Program-made: the position numbers and the translations under genes | Origin: Rhizobium sp. CCGE 510 | Lineage (GTDB): Bacteria; Pseudomonadota; Alphaproteobacteria; Rhizobiales; Rhizobiaceae | Reading direction: 5' to 3' | Assembly: GCF_000292525.1 (NCBI RefSeq) | Contig: NZ_AEYF01000021.1 | Coordinates: forward strand, 62,001 to 126,000 | DNA: 64,000 nucleotides | The notes under the pieces: generated by a model | What the model was told of the DNA's origin: nothing | Database searches by the model: none | What the model saw: the letters and a program-made list of their open reading frames with translations, nothing else | Shown here: piece by piece, positions 26,149-34,058 of the stretch | How positions within the stretch are numbered: the first letter of the stretch is position 1 | How the letters are laid out: every line of letters begins with the position of its first letter

Positions 26149-27252
26149 TTACTTGACGCTGGCGCCGACGACGGAATCCCAGTTCTTGGTGATGGCTTCC
26201 TTGCCGGCAGCCTGCTCTTCGAGCGTCGGGAAGACAGCCTTTTCATAGGCTGCTGCCGGAGGCAGCTTGTCGAGCAGGTCCTTCGGGATCTTGTTGTTCT
26301 TGGCAAGATCGTTGAAGCGGATCGGGTGGCAATAGCCCTTCAGCCAGCCGAGCTGACCCTCGTCGGAATAGAGGTATTCCATCCAGAGCTTGGCAGCGTT
26401 CGGATGCGGAGCGAAGGCGGAAATCGCCTGAACGTATACGCCGGCGACGACGCCTGTTTTCGGAACGACGACCTCGAACGGAGGATTGCCCTTGAGGCTC
26501 TGGCCCCAGGAGAGGGCGTTGTAGTCCCAAGCGACGATGATCGGCGTGGAGCCCTGAGCGAAGGGAGCAGCCTTGCCGACGACAGGCACGAAATTGCCGT
26601 TCTTGTTCAGTTCGGCGAAGAACTTCAGACCTTCTTCGCCTGCCTTGGCCGCGTCACCGCCTGATGCGGAAAGACCAGCGGCATAGACGCCCTGGACAGC
26701 CTGGTTGGCGCTGCGCGGATCGCCTGCGAGGGCGACGGAGTTTGCATAGTCGCTCTTCTTCAGGTCGGTCCAGTCGGCCGGCGATTCCTTGACGAGATCC
26801 TTGTTCACGAGGAACGAGAGAACGCCGTAATAGTCGCCGTACCAGAAGCCTTCGGCATCCTTGGCCGAATCCGGGATCGAATCCCAGGTGGAAACCTTGT
26901 AAGGCTGAATCAGGCCGTCCTTCTTGGCGGATGGGCCGAAGGAGAGGCCGACGTCGATGACGTCAGGCGCCTGCGGGCCGGTGTTGCCCTTGTTCGCCTT
27001 GATGGCTTCTACTTCGTCGCCCGAACCTGCATCCGGGTTCAGTTCGTTGACCTCGAGGCCATACTTTGCTTTGAAACCGGCAATGACATCGCCGTAGCCG
27101 CACCAGTCGTGCGGAAGGGCGATCGTCGTCAGTGTGCCTTCCTTCTTGGCGGCGGCGATAAGTTCAGCGCTCGGCTCGGCAGCGGCAATCGCGGTCGAAG
27201 CCACGATCATCGCAGTAGAGAGCGACAGAAGTCGAGAAAGGTTAGAGATCAC
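26149..27252 (-). CDS. ABC substrate-binding protein (PotD/FbpA-like)
   Basis: The 367-residue periplasmic receptor has a Sec signal (about 1-24, ending AIAAAEP). The mature part has the type II fold pattern: AAAKKEGTLTTIALPHDWCGYGDVI near the start, GSGDEVEA and VIDVGLSFGPSAKKDGL in the first lobe, and MEYLYSDEGQLGWLKGYCHP near the end. The start is GTG with GGAG seven bases upstream. Related proteins bind Fe3+, polyamines or 2-aminoethylphosphonate. It lies between its permeases and an RpiR regulator, whose other neighbours handle amines; an amine substrate is therefore reasonable but unproven. Confidence 0.9.
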   Translation of the reverse strand: MISNLSRLLSLSTAMIVASTAIAAAEPSAELIAAAKKEGTLTTIALPHDWCGYGDVIAGFKAKYGLEVNELNPDAGSGDEVEAIKANKGNTGPQAPDVIDVGLSFGPSAKKDGLIQPYKVSTWDSIPDSAKDAEGFWYGDYYGVLSFLVNKDLVKESPADWTDLKKSDYANSVALAGDPRSANQAVQGVYAAGLSASGGDAAKAGEEGLKFFAELNKNGNFVPVVGKAAPFAQGSTPIIVAWDYNALSWGQSLKGNPPFEVVVPKTGVVAGVYVQAISAFAPHPNAAKLWMEYLYSDEGQLGWLKGYCHPIRFNDLAKNNKIPKDLLDKLPPAAAYEKAVFPTLEEQAAGKEAITKNWDSVVGASVK

Positions 27253-27363
27253 TGTTGTTCTCCTTCGGGTTTTCAGTGTCTGGCGATGCTGTTAATCAGC
27301 TTACATGAAGCTTGTGTGACGGTTGAATGACGGTAGTTCTGCATGAATAGCAGGCGCCTGCGT

Positions 27364-27378
27364 CAAATGGTTCATTTG
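27364..27378. promoter_or_regulatory. inverted repeat upstream of binding-protein gene
   Basis: CAAATG-GTT-CATTTG is a perfect 6-bp inverted repeat with a three-base spacer, 112 bp upstream of the binding-protein start. It could be an operator of this ABC operon. There is no further support. Confidence 0.35.
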
Positions 27379-27443
27379 CGACAGCGCAGTCTGTTTCCGC
27401 AGAAATCCGCCATTGGTTTTCCTCTCTTTTAGTCTTCTCCTCC

Positions 27444-28316
27444 TTAGCCCGGTTTGCGGAAGAGCTTGGTCTGCTCGAACAGGCCCTCCAGTGTCTTCAT
27501 CCGTTCCTTCGTCTCGTCCCAGGTCGAATTCTGAACGGCTTCAATCAGCGCCTCGACGATGAAGAGGGTGACGACCGAGGAATCCCAGGCCGACGGCGCC
27601 TCGATCCGAACGCGGAAGGCATGCCGGGCCAGCTTGGCGGCCGGCGAGCCCCACTGGTCGGTGAAGAGAACGATTTCGGCGCCGCGTTTGCGGGCGGCGG
27701 TGGCAAGGCTCACCATCTCCTGTTCATAGCGGCGGATGTCGAAGATGATCAGGATGTCGCCGGCATTCATGTTGAGAACATATTGCGGCCAGCTGCTGGA
27801 GTTCGACGACAGCAGCGTCGTTGCCGGCCGGATTACCTGCATATGAGTGAAGAAATACTCGGCAAGCGCGCCGGTTATGCGGCCGCCGACGAAATAGAGG
27901 CCGCGTTTGCGGTCGGAAAGCAGCGAAGCGACGCTGTCGAAGGTCGCGGTGTCGAGATCTGTCAGCGTCTGACGCAGATTGCCCATGATGGCATCGGCGA
28001 AACGGTTGAGGATATGAGTGCCCGGCGCATTCTGCGCCCAGCGGTCGTGCTTGGTGATCGGGTTGGAGATCGTCGCCTCGACCTCCAGATGCAGATGTGC
28101 CTGAAAGTCCGGATAGCCCTTGAAGCCGAGCTTCTGCACCATACGCACGACCGTCGGCGTCGAGACGCCGGCATTCTCGGCGATCGTGGTGATGCTGCCG
28201 AGACCGGAAACCGGATAATTGTCGAGAAGGCTTTCGGCCAGCTGCTTCTCGGCACGCGTCAGCACCCCGAAATGCGAGTGTATGACGTCCGAAACCGTCT
28301 TCGACGCAACTGTCAC
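27444..28316 (-). CDS. RpiR/MurR-family transcriptional regulator
   Basis: The 290-residue regulator has an N-terminal RpiR helix-turn-helix (LTRAEKQLAESLLDNYP, then SITTIAENAGVSTPTVVRMVQKLGFKGYPDFQ, about 17-70) and a C-terminal SIS domain (about 125-260, with GLYFVGGRITGALAEYF and ILIIFDIRRYEQEMVSLATAARKRGAEIVLFTD) of the sugar-phosphate-binding type. The GTG start at 28316 is preferred: GGGGAG lies nine bases upstream, and an earlier in-frame TTG coincides with a likely -35 box. It is divergent from the amidohydrolase/permease/ligase cluster and lies upstream of the ABC operon on the same strand, so it may control both. Confidence 0.88.
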   Translation of the reverse strand: MTVASKTVSDVIHSHFGVLTRAEKQLAESLLDNYPVSGLGSITTIAENAGVSTPTVVRMVQKLGFKGYPDFQAHLHLEVEATISNPITKHDRWAQNAPGTHILNRFADAIMGNLRQTLTDLDTATFDSVASLLSDRKRGLYFVGGRITGALAEYFFTHMQVIRPATTLLSSNSSSWPQYVLNMNAGDILIIFDIRRYEQEMVSLATAARKRGAEIVLFTDQWGSPAAKLARHAFRVRIEAPSAWDSSVVTLFIVEALIEAVQNSTWDETKERMKTLEGLFEQTKLFRKPG

Positions 28317-28362
28317 GTAACTATGCTCCCCGGGATGGTCTGGCGCCACTTTCCCACTCAAA

Positions 28363-28391
28363 GTTAACAACGCTGTCACAATCCATGTCAA
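28363..28391 (-). promoter_or_regulatory. candidate promoter of the RpiR gene
   Basis: On the minus strand TTGACA (28391-28386) is followed after 17 bases by GTTAAC (28368-28363). The -35 is perfect and the -10 poor. It lies 46 bp before the chosen GTG start. Confidence 0.5.
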
Positions 28392-28393
28392 CT

Positions 28394-28432
28394 ACTGTCA
28401 TGAAAAGAAATTTTCAGTCGACGCTTGACAGT
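28394..28432. promoter_or_regulatory. nested inverted repeats, candidate RpiR operator
   Basis: The outer arms ACTGTCA (28394-28400) and TGACAGT (28426-28432) enclose a second inverted repeat TGAAAA (28401-28406) / TTTTCA (28411-28416). RpiR-family sites often contain TGAAA...TTTCA half-sites. The position between two divergent promoters fits an operator. Confidence 0.55.
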
Positions 28433-28453
28433 GGCCGAAACCTGAAGAATTCT
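28425..28453 (+). promoter_or_regulatory. candidate promoter of the amidohydrolase gene
   Basis: TTGACA (28425-28430) is followed after 17 bases by AATTCT (28448-28453). The -35 hexamer overlaps the right arm of the inverted repeat at 28426-28432, so regulator binding there would block it. Confidence 0.5.
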
Positions 28454-28498
28454 TTTCTTCATCAGGAATTTGTTAACGGATAAGGAGTGGCGCCTTTG

Positions 28499-29266
28499 GT
28501 GCTGGCCAGGCCGAAAATCCTCAGCGAAGCGGATGGCGACTGTGTCGGTGTCGAGCGTATCCGTGGCCAGAGCCCGGTGCTGCTGATCTGCGAGCACGCT
28601 TCGAATGTGCTTCCGGCGTATTTCGGCGACCTTGGACTGCCCAGCGAAGCACTCGCGAGCCATATTGCCTGGGACCCGGGCGCCCTCGCGGTCGCCCGCG
28701 GCATATCGGACGGGCTCGACGCGACGCTCGTTCACCAGCGGTTCTCCAGGCTTATCTACGACTGCAACCGGCCGCCCAGTTCACCTGGCGCCATGCCTGA
28801 AGCAAGCGAGATCTACGCCATTCCCGGCAACAAGGATTTGACCGCCGAAGAACGCCTGGCGCGTACCGACGCGCTCTACGTGCCTTTCCACGACGCGATT
28901 CGCGGGCTGATCCGCGATCGCCGGGCGAGGGGACAAGACAGCATCATCGTGACGATCCACAGCTTCACGCCGGTCTATCACGGTCGCGAACGTGTCGTCG
29001 AACTCGGCATATTGCACGATGAGGACAGCCGGTTCGCCGACCTTATGCTGAAGGCAGCGGCCGAGGCGCCGCTTTACAGGACGGAACGCAACGAGCCTTA
29101 CGGGCCCGAGGACGGCGTGACCCACACGCTGATCCTGCACGGGCTTTCGAACGGCTTGCGCAATGTGATGATCGAGGTCCGCAACGACCTCATCGCAGAC
29201 GATGTCGGCCAAGGGGTCATGGCCGACTATCTAAAAGGGCTGCTCCAGCAAAGCCTGGACGCCTGA
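28499..29266 (+). CDS. N-formylglutamate amidohydrolase family enzyme
   Basis: This 255-residue zinc-type hydrolase of the FGase family has LICEHASNVLPAYFGDLGL near residues 28-46 with the conserved Glu-His pair, DPGALAVARG, IYDCNRP, and TIHSFTPVYHGRERVVELGIL with the second metal His near 160, and NVMIEVRNDLI at the end. Family enzymes release glutamate from N-formylglutamate. Here it heads a cluster with a glutamine-synthetase-like ligase, so it may instead remove glutamate from a glutamylated intermediate; this is inference. The start is uncertain: AAGGAG at 28482-28487 suits TTG 28496 or GTG 28499, while GTG 28487 overlaps the ribosome site. Confidence 0.85.
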   Translation: MLARPKILSEADGDCVGVERIRGQSPVLLICEHASNVLPAYFGDLGLPSEALASHIAWDPGALAVARGISDGLDATLVHQRFSRLIYDCNRPPSSPGAMPEASEIYAIPGNKDLTAEERLARTDALYVPFHDAIRGLIRDRRARGQDSIIVTIHSFTPVYHGRERVVELGILHDEDSRFADLMLKAAAEAPLYRTERNEPYGPEDGVTHTLILHGLSNGLRNVMIEVRNDLIADDVGQGVMADYLKGLLQQSLDA

Positions 29267-29387
29267 CATAAAAAGAAGACCCGAGGGAGCAGTCTAACTG
29301 CGAACGTCCGTATGGCGCGAAGGCCGCGGACAATTTGGCACTGAACCGGCCCGCAATCCCGCGGCCGATCGTGAACAGGGGGAAGTC

Positions 29388-30950
29388 ATGTCGGATTATT
29401 CCGAACTGGACAAGAAGCAGGATGTGCACATCCTGCATTCCATGGGTTATGCCCAGGAACTCGAACGACGCATGAGCTCGTTCTCGAACTTTGCAGTCTC
29501 ATTCTCCATCATCTGCATCCTCTCCGGGGGCATCAATTCGCTGGCGCAGGCGACCTCCGGTGCCGGCGGAGCGGCGATCGGCATCGGCTGGCCGGTGGGA
29601 TGCTTCATATCGCTCGTCTTTGCCATTGGCATGGCGCAGATCAGTTCGGCCTATCCGACGGCCGGCGGCCTCTACCACTGGAGCTCGATCCTCGGCAATC
29701 GTTTCACCGGCTGGGTGACCGCCTGGTTCAACCTGCTCGGTCTCGTCACCGTGCTCGGCGCCATCAATGTCGGCACCTATTATTTCTTCATGGGGTCGTT
29801 CGGCACCGGCTATTTCGGACTGACCGACACGACAGCGGTGCGCATCATCTTCCTCGTGGTGATCACCGGCGCGCAGGCGCTCGTGAACCACATGGGCATC
29901 GGGCTGACCGCGAAGCTGACCGATTTCTCGGGTTATCTGATCTTCGCGACCGCGATCGCGCTATCGGCCGTCTGCCTCATCGCAGCGCCCTCCTACGAGA
30001 TCGGCCGCCTCTTCACCTTCGCCAACTATTCCGGCGAAGCCGGCGGCAACGTCTGGCCTTCCACCTCGGGCGCCTGGGTCTTCCTGCTCGGTCTGTTGCT
30101 GCCGATCTATACGATCACCGGCTATGACGCCTCGGCGCATACCTCGGAAGAGACCGTCAAGGCTGCCGAGTCGGTCCCGCGCGGCATGGTCGCGTCCGTC
30201 CTGTGGTCGGCGCTTTTCGGCTACATCATGCTGTGCGCCTTCGTTCTGATGCTGCCGAACATGGACGATGCGGCAAAGCAGGGCTGGAACGTGTTCTTCT
30301 GGGCGATGGACAGCCAGGTGAATCCGATCGTCAAGGACATCCTCTATTTTGCCATCCTCGTCAGCCAGTGGCTGTGCGGCCTTGCGACCGTCACCTCGGT
30401 CTCGCGCATGATCTTCGCCTTCTCGCGTGACGGCGGTCTGCCAGCCTCCAAGGCACTGGCGAAGGTCAGCCCGAAATACCGCACGCCAGTGGCGGCGATC
30501 TGGACCGGCTCGATCCTGTCGGTACTTTTCGTTTGGTTCACCTCACTCGACTTCATGAAAGTCGGCGACACGCCGGTCTATACGATCGTCGTCTCGTGCA
30601 CGGTCATCTTCCTGTTCTTCTCCTTTGCGATCCCGATCACGCTCGGCCTTTTCGCCTGGGGTACGTCGAAGTGGGACAAGATGGGTCCGTGGAACCTCGG
30701 TGAAGGGGTCTTCAAGCTCTTTGCCGTGCTCACGGTCATCGCGATGATCCTGATCTTCATTCTCGGCATCCAGCCGCCGAACGGTGCTGCGCTTTACGTT
30801 ACCGTTGGCTTCCTCTTGTTGACCGCGATCGTATGGTTCGGTTTCGAGAACCGGCGCTTCAAGGGGCCGCCGATCGGCGCAGATGTGGCAAAGCGCCAGG
30901 CCGACATTGCGGCCGCCGAAGCAGCCGTCGGCGAAAGAGGCGAACACTAA
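29388..30950 (+). CDS. APC-family amino acid/amine permease
   Basis: This 520-residue inner-membrane transporter has about 12 predicted helices. The N-terminus (ELERRMSSFSNFAVSFSIICILSGGINSL) and the AAIGIGWPVGCFISLVFAIGMAQISSAYPTAGGLYHW motif are typical of the GABA/choline/polyamine-type branch of the APC superfamily. It lies between the amidohydrolase and the glutamine-synthetase-like ligase, as PuuP-type permeases do in gamma-glutamylation operons, and probably imports the amine that is glutamylated. The start ATG follows AGGGGGAAG. Gaps of 121 and 153 bp to its neighbours leave room for internal promoters. Confidence 0.9.
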   Translation: MSDYSELDKKQDVHILHSMGYAQELERRMSSFSNFAVSFSIICILSGGINSLAQATSGAGGAAIGIGWPVGCFISLVFAIGMAQISSAYPTAGGLYHWSSILGNRFTGWVTAWFNLLGLVTVLGAINVGTYYFFMGSFGTGYFGLTDTTAVRIIFLVVITGAQALVNHMGIGLTAKLTDFSGYLIFATAIALSAVCLIAAPSYEIGRLFTFANYSGEAGGNVWPSTSGAWVFLLGLLLPIYTITGYDASAHTSEETVKAAESVPRGMVASVLWSALFGYIMLCAFVLMLPNMDDAAKQGWNVFFWAMDSQVNPIVKDILYFAILVSQWLCGLATVTSVSRMIFAFSRDGGLPASKALAKVSPKYRTPVAAIWTGSILSVLFVWFTSLDFMKVGDTPVYTIVVSCTVIFLFFSFAIPITLGLFAWGTSKWDKMGPWNLGEGVFKLFAVLTVIAMILIFILGIQPPNGAALYVTVGFLLLTAIVWFGFENRRFKGPPIGADVAKRQADIAAAEAAVGERGEH

Positions 30951-31103
30951 GCAACGAGGCTTCCCTCTCGAATGATGGGGCCGCATTCGCGGCCCCATCA
31001 GCGGTCCAACGAAAAGGCATCCGGCCGGAAAAAGCTGGCGATGGTATGCCGTTTCGTTGCCCCGGTTTCCGATTTCCCCATTTCTCGTTCAGGCGGATCA
31101 ACA

Positions 31104-32468
31104 ATGAGCAATTACACAATCGACGATCTCAGGAAGGATGTTGCCGAAGGGCGCATCGATACGGTTCTGGCCTGCCAGGTTGACATGCAGGGCCGGCTGA
31201 TGGGAAAGCGCTTTCAAGCGGAATTTTTCCTCGAAAGCGCCTGGAAGGAAACGCACAGCTGCAACTACCTGATCGCCACCGACATGGAGATGGAGACCGT
31301 CTCCGGCTATAAGGCGACGAGTTGGGAAAAGGGCTACGGCGACTATACGATGAAGCCGGATCTGGCGACGCTGCGCCGTATCCCCTGGCTCGACGGCACG
31401 GCGCTGGTGCTCTGCGACATGCTCGACCATCACACCCATGAAGAGGTCGCCCATTCGCCGCGCGCGATCCTGAAGAAGCAGGTGAAGCGCCTGGAAGACA
31501 TGGGCATGAAGGCCTACATGGCCTCCGAGCTCGAATTCTTCCTGTTCGACCAGAGCTACGAGACGGCGCAGGCATCCGGCTACCGCAACCTCAAGCTCGC
31601 CAGCGCCTATAACGAGGATTACCACATCTTCCAGACGACCAAGGAGGAAGAGGTGATGCGGGCGATCCGCACCGGGCTGCAAGGCGCCGGCATTCCGGTC
31701 GAGAATTCCAAGGGCGAGGCTTCCGCCGGCCAGGAGGAAATCAACGTGCGCTACGCCGACGCGCTGGCCATGGCCGACCGGCACGCGATCATCAAGAACG
31801 GCTGCAAGGAGATCGCCTGGTCGAAGGGCAAGGCGATCACCTTCCTGGCCAAGTGGAATTACAACGCCGCCGGCAGTTCCTCGCATATCCATCAGTCGCT
31901 CTGGAGCCTGGAGGAGAAGCCGCTATTCTTCGACCATACCGGCAAATACGGCATGTCGCCGCTGATGCACAATTACGTCGCCGGGCTTCTCGCTCATGCG
32001 AGTGAGATCACCTATTTCCTGGCGCCGTACATCAACTCCTACAAGCGCTTCATGGCCGGCACCTTTGCGCCGACCAAGGCGATCTGGAGCAAGGACAACC
32101 GCACTGCCGGCTACCGGCTCTGCGGCGAGGAGACGAAGGGAATTCGTATCGAGTGCCGCGTCGGCGGCTCAGATCTCAATCCCTATCTCGCCTTTGCTGC
32201 GCTGCTTGCGGCCGGCATCGACGGGATCGAGAACAAGCTGGAACTCGAAGCCCCCTTCGTCGGCGACGCCTATGGCGGCAAGGGTGTGCGCGAAATCCCG
32301 CGCACGCTGCGCGCGGCCACCACCGAAATGACGGAATCGGCAATGCTGCGCAAAGCCTTCGGCGATGACGTGATCGACCATTACACCCGCGCCGCCGAAT
32401 GGGAGCAGGAAGAATACGACCGCCGCATCACCGATTGGGAAGTGGCGCGCGGTTTCGAAAGAGCTTAG
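31104..32468 (+). CDS. glutamine synthetase-family ligase (gamma-glutamyl-amine synthetase candidate)
   Basis: The 454-residue protein has the beta-grasp N-terminus (about 15-100) and the catalytic core with metal Glu in ASELEFFLF (about 142-150), AGQEEINVRY, the H-N loop NYNAAGSSSHIHQSLW, NSYKRFMAGTFAPTKAIW, and SKDNRTAGYRLCG with the ATP-binding Arg. The DGSS loop that holds ammonium-binding Asp in true glutamine synthetase is absent; the matching place reads SWEKGYGDYTMKPD. The regulatory adenylylation Tyr loop is also missing. These traits fit PuuA/IpuC-type enzymes, which join glutamate to an amine using ATP. The substrate is unknown; ethanolamine-like amino alcohols fit the neighbouring dehydrogenases. 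Confidence 0.88.
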   Translation: MSNYTIDDLRKDVAEGRIDTVLACQVDMQGRLMGKRFQAEFFLESAWKETHSCNYLIATDMEMETVSGYKATSWEKGYGDYTMKPDLATLRRIPWLDGTALVLCDMLDHHTHEEVAHSPRAILKKQVKRLEDMGMKAYMASELEFFLFDQSYETAQASGYRNLKLASAYNEDYHIFQTTKEEEVMRAIRTGLQGAGIPVENSKGEASAGQEEINVRYADALAMADRHAIIKNGCKEIAWSKGKAITFLAKWNYNAAGSSSHIHQSLWSLEEKPLFFDHTGKYGMSPLMHNYVAGLLAHASEITYFLAPYINSYKRFMAGTFAPTKAIWSKDNRTAGYRLCGEETKGIRIECRVGGSDLNPYLAFAALLAAGIDGIENKLELEAPFVGDAYGGKGVREIPRTLRAATTEMTESAMLRKAFGDDVIDHYTRAAEWEQEEYDRRITDWEVARGFERA

Positions 32469-32488
32469 TACGGATCGGGGGTTGCTGC

Positions 32489-32623
32489 CCCTCACCCTCA
32501 CCCTCTCCCCGTAAAAACGGGGAGAGGGGACGTGCCCCGCGAGACCTTAGCGAGGAACGGAGAGGTTGCGGCATATCCCCTTCGCCCCGCAAGCGGGGAG
32601 AAGGTGCCGGCGCGGATGAGGGG
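32489..32623. repeat. rhizobial palindromic repeat cluster, copy C
   Basis: A perfect 12-bp hairpin CCCTCTCCCCGT (32501-32512) / ACGGGGAGAGGG (32517-32528) is followed by a second element at 32582-32623 with the stem CCCCGC-AA-GCGGGG and the AAGGTGCCGGC...GATGAGGGG tail seen at 5353 and 18647. It fills the gap between the ligase and aldehyde dehydrogenase genes. Confidence 0.8.
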
Positions 32624-32672
32624 CTCATGCCCTCGACGAAATTTTTGATCAATACGAGGACGGAAATCGATC

Positions 32673-34058
32673 ATGGCAATGATCCAATGCATTTCACCGA
32701 TTGACGGGTCGGTCTACGCCGAGCGCGCCGCACTATCTCTCGATGCCGCCAAGGACGTGGTGGCGCGGGCCCGCAAGGCGCAGAAGGCCTGGGCGAAACG
32801 GCCGCTCGAAGAGCGCGTGCAGCTTGTGCTGAAGGGTACGGCGCGGCTGAACGAGATGTCAGACGTCGTCGTGCCGGAGCTTGCCTGGCAGATGGGCCGG
32901 CCGGTCAAGTATGGCGGCGAATATAAGGGTTTCAACGAGCGCTCGAATTATGTCGCTTCGATTGCGGCGGATGCATTAGCTCCGCTCGTCGTCGAGGAGA
33001 GCGAGCGTTTCGAGCGCCGCATCGAGCGCGAAGCGCATGGCGTCGTCTTCGTCGTCGCGCCATGGAACTATCCCTATATGACGGCGATCAACACGATCGC
33101 ACCGGCACTGATGGCCGGCAATACGGTGGTGCTGAAACATGCCTCGCAGACGCTCCTGGTCGGCGAGCGACTGGTACAGGCCTTCATCGAGGCTGGCGTT
33201 CCCGAGGACGTGTTCCAGAACGTCTTCCTCGATCATCAAACGACGTCGGCGCTGATTGCCGCCGGCAGCTTCAATTTTGTCAATTTCACTGGATCGGTCG
33301 AAGGCGGACGGTCGATGGAACGGGCTGCCGCGGGCACCTTCACCGGGCTCGGCCTCGAACTCGGCGGCAAGGATCCGGGTTATGTGATGGAGGACGCCGA
33401 TCTCGAGGCGGCCGTCGATACGCTGATGGACGGCGCGACCTATAATTCCGGCCAATGCTGCTGCGGCATCGAGCGCATCTATGTGCATGAATCGCTCTAT
33501 GACACCTTCGTCGAGAAGTCGGTCGCCTGGGTGTCGAACTATAAGCTCGGCAATCCGCTCGATCCCGATACGTCGCTTGGGCCGATGGCGCATAAGCGCT
33601 TTGCCAAAGTGGTGCGCGAGCAGATCGACGAGGCGGTTTCCAAGGGTGCCAAGGCGCTTGTCGACCCCAAGCTTTTCCCCCAGGATGACGGTGGCGCTTA
33701 TCTGGCACCGCAGGTTCTCGTCGATGTCGACCATTCCATGGCCTTCATGCGCGAGGAGACCTTCGGTCCGGCAGTCGGCATCATGAAGGTGAAGAGCGAC
33801 GAGGAGGCACTCGCTTTGATGAACGACAGCCAGTACGGACTGACGGCCTCGCTCTGGACCGGCGATGTCGAGCGGGCAGCGCGGCTCGGCCGCGAGATCG
33901 AAACCGGCACCGTTTTCATGAACCGCGCGGACTATCTCGATCCGGCGCTCTGCTGGACCGGCGTCAAGGAGACCGGTCGCGGCGGCTCGCTGTCGATCAT
34001 CGGCTTCCAGAATCTGACGCGTCCGAAATCCTTTCATTTGAAGAAAGTCACAGCATGA
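32673..34058 (+). CDS. aldehyde dehydrogenase family protein
   Basis: This 461-residue NAD(P)-dependent dehydrogenase has Asn133 in VAPWNYPYMTAI, the nucleotide-binding FTGSVEGGRSM segment, Glu229 in LELGGKDPGYV, and the catalytic cysteine in NSGQCCCGIERI (Cys263 by alignment with N-x-G-Q-x-C). The C-terminal EETFGPAVGIMKV motif is present. It overlaps the iron alcohol dehydrogenase gene by four bases. In the cluster it would oxidise the aldehyde made by the alcohol dehydrogenase to an acid, as PuuC or IpuI do on gamma-glutamyl aldehydes. The specific substrate is inferred. Confidence 0.92.
   Translation: MAMIQCISPIDGSVYAERAALSLDAAKDVVARARKAQKAWAKRPLEERVQLVLKGTARLNEMSDVVVPELAWQMGRPVKYGGEYKGFNERSNYVASIAADALAPLVVEESERFERRIEREAHGVVFVVAPWNYPYMTAINTIAPALMAGNTVVLKHASQTLLVGERLVQAFIEAGVPEDVFQNVFLDHQTTSALIAAGSFNFVNFTGSVEGGRSMERAAAGTFTGLGLELGGKDPGYVMEDADLEAAVDTLMDGATYNSGQCCCGIERIYVHESLYDTFVEKSVAWVSNYKLGNPLDPDTSLGPMAHKRFAKVVREQIDEAVSKGAKALVDPKLFPQDDGGAYLAPQVLVDVDHSMAFMREETFGPAVGIMKVKSDEEALALMNDSQYGLTASLWTGDVERAARLGREIETGTVFMNRADYLDPALCWTGVKETGRGGSLSIIGFQNLTRPKSFHLKKVTA

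Noticed and set aside
28316-28391. Longer RpiR protein starting at an in-frame TTG at 28391
   Set aside because: The TTG is part of a TTGACA hexamer that fits a promoter -35, and the added residues do not match the family N-terminus.
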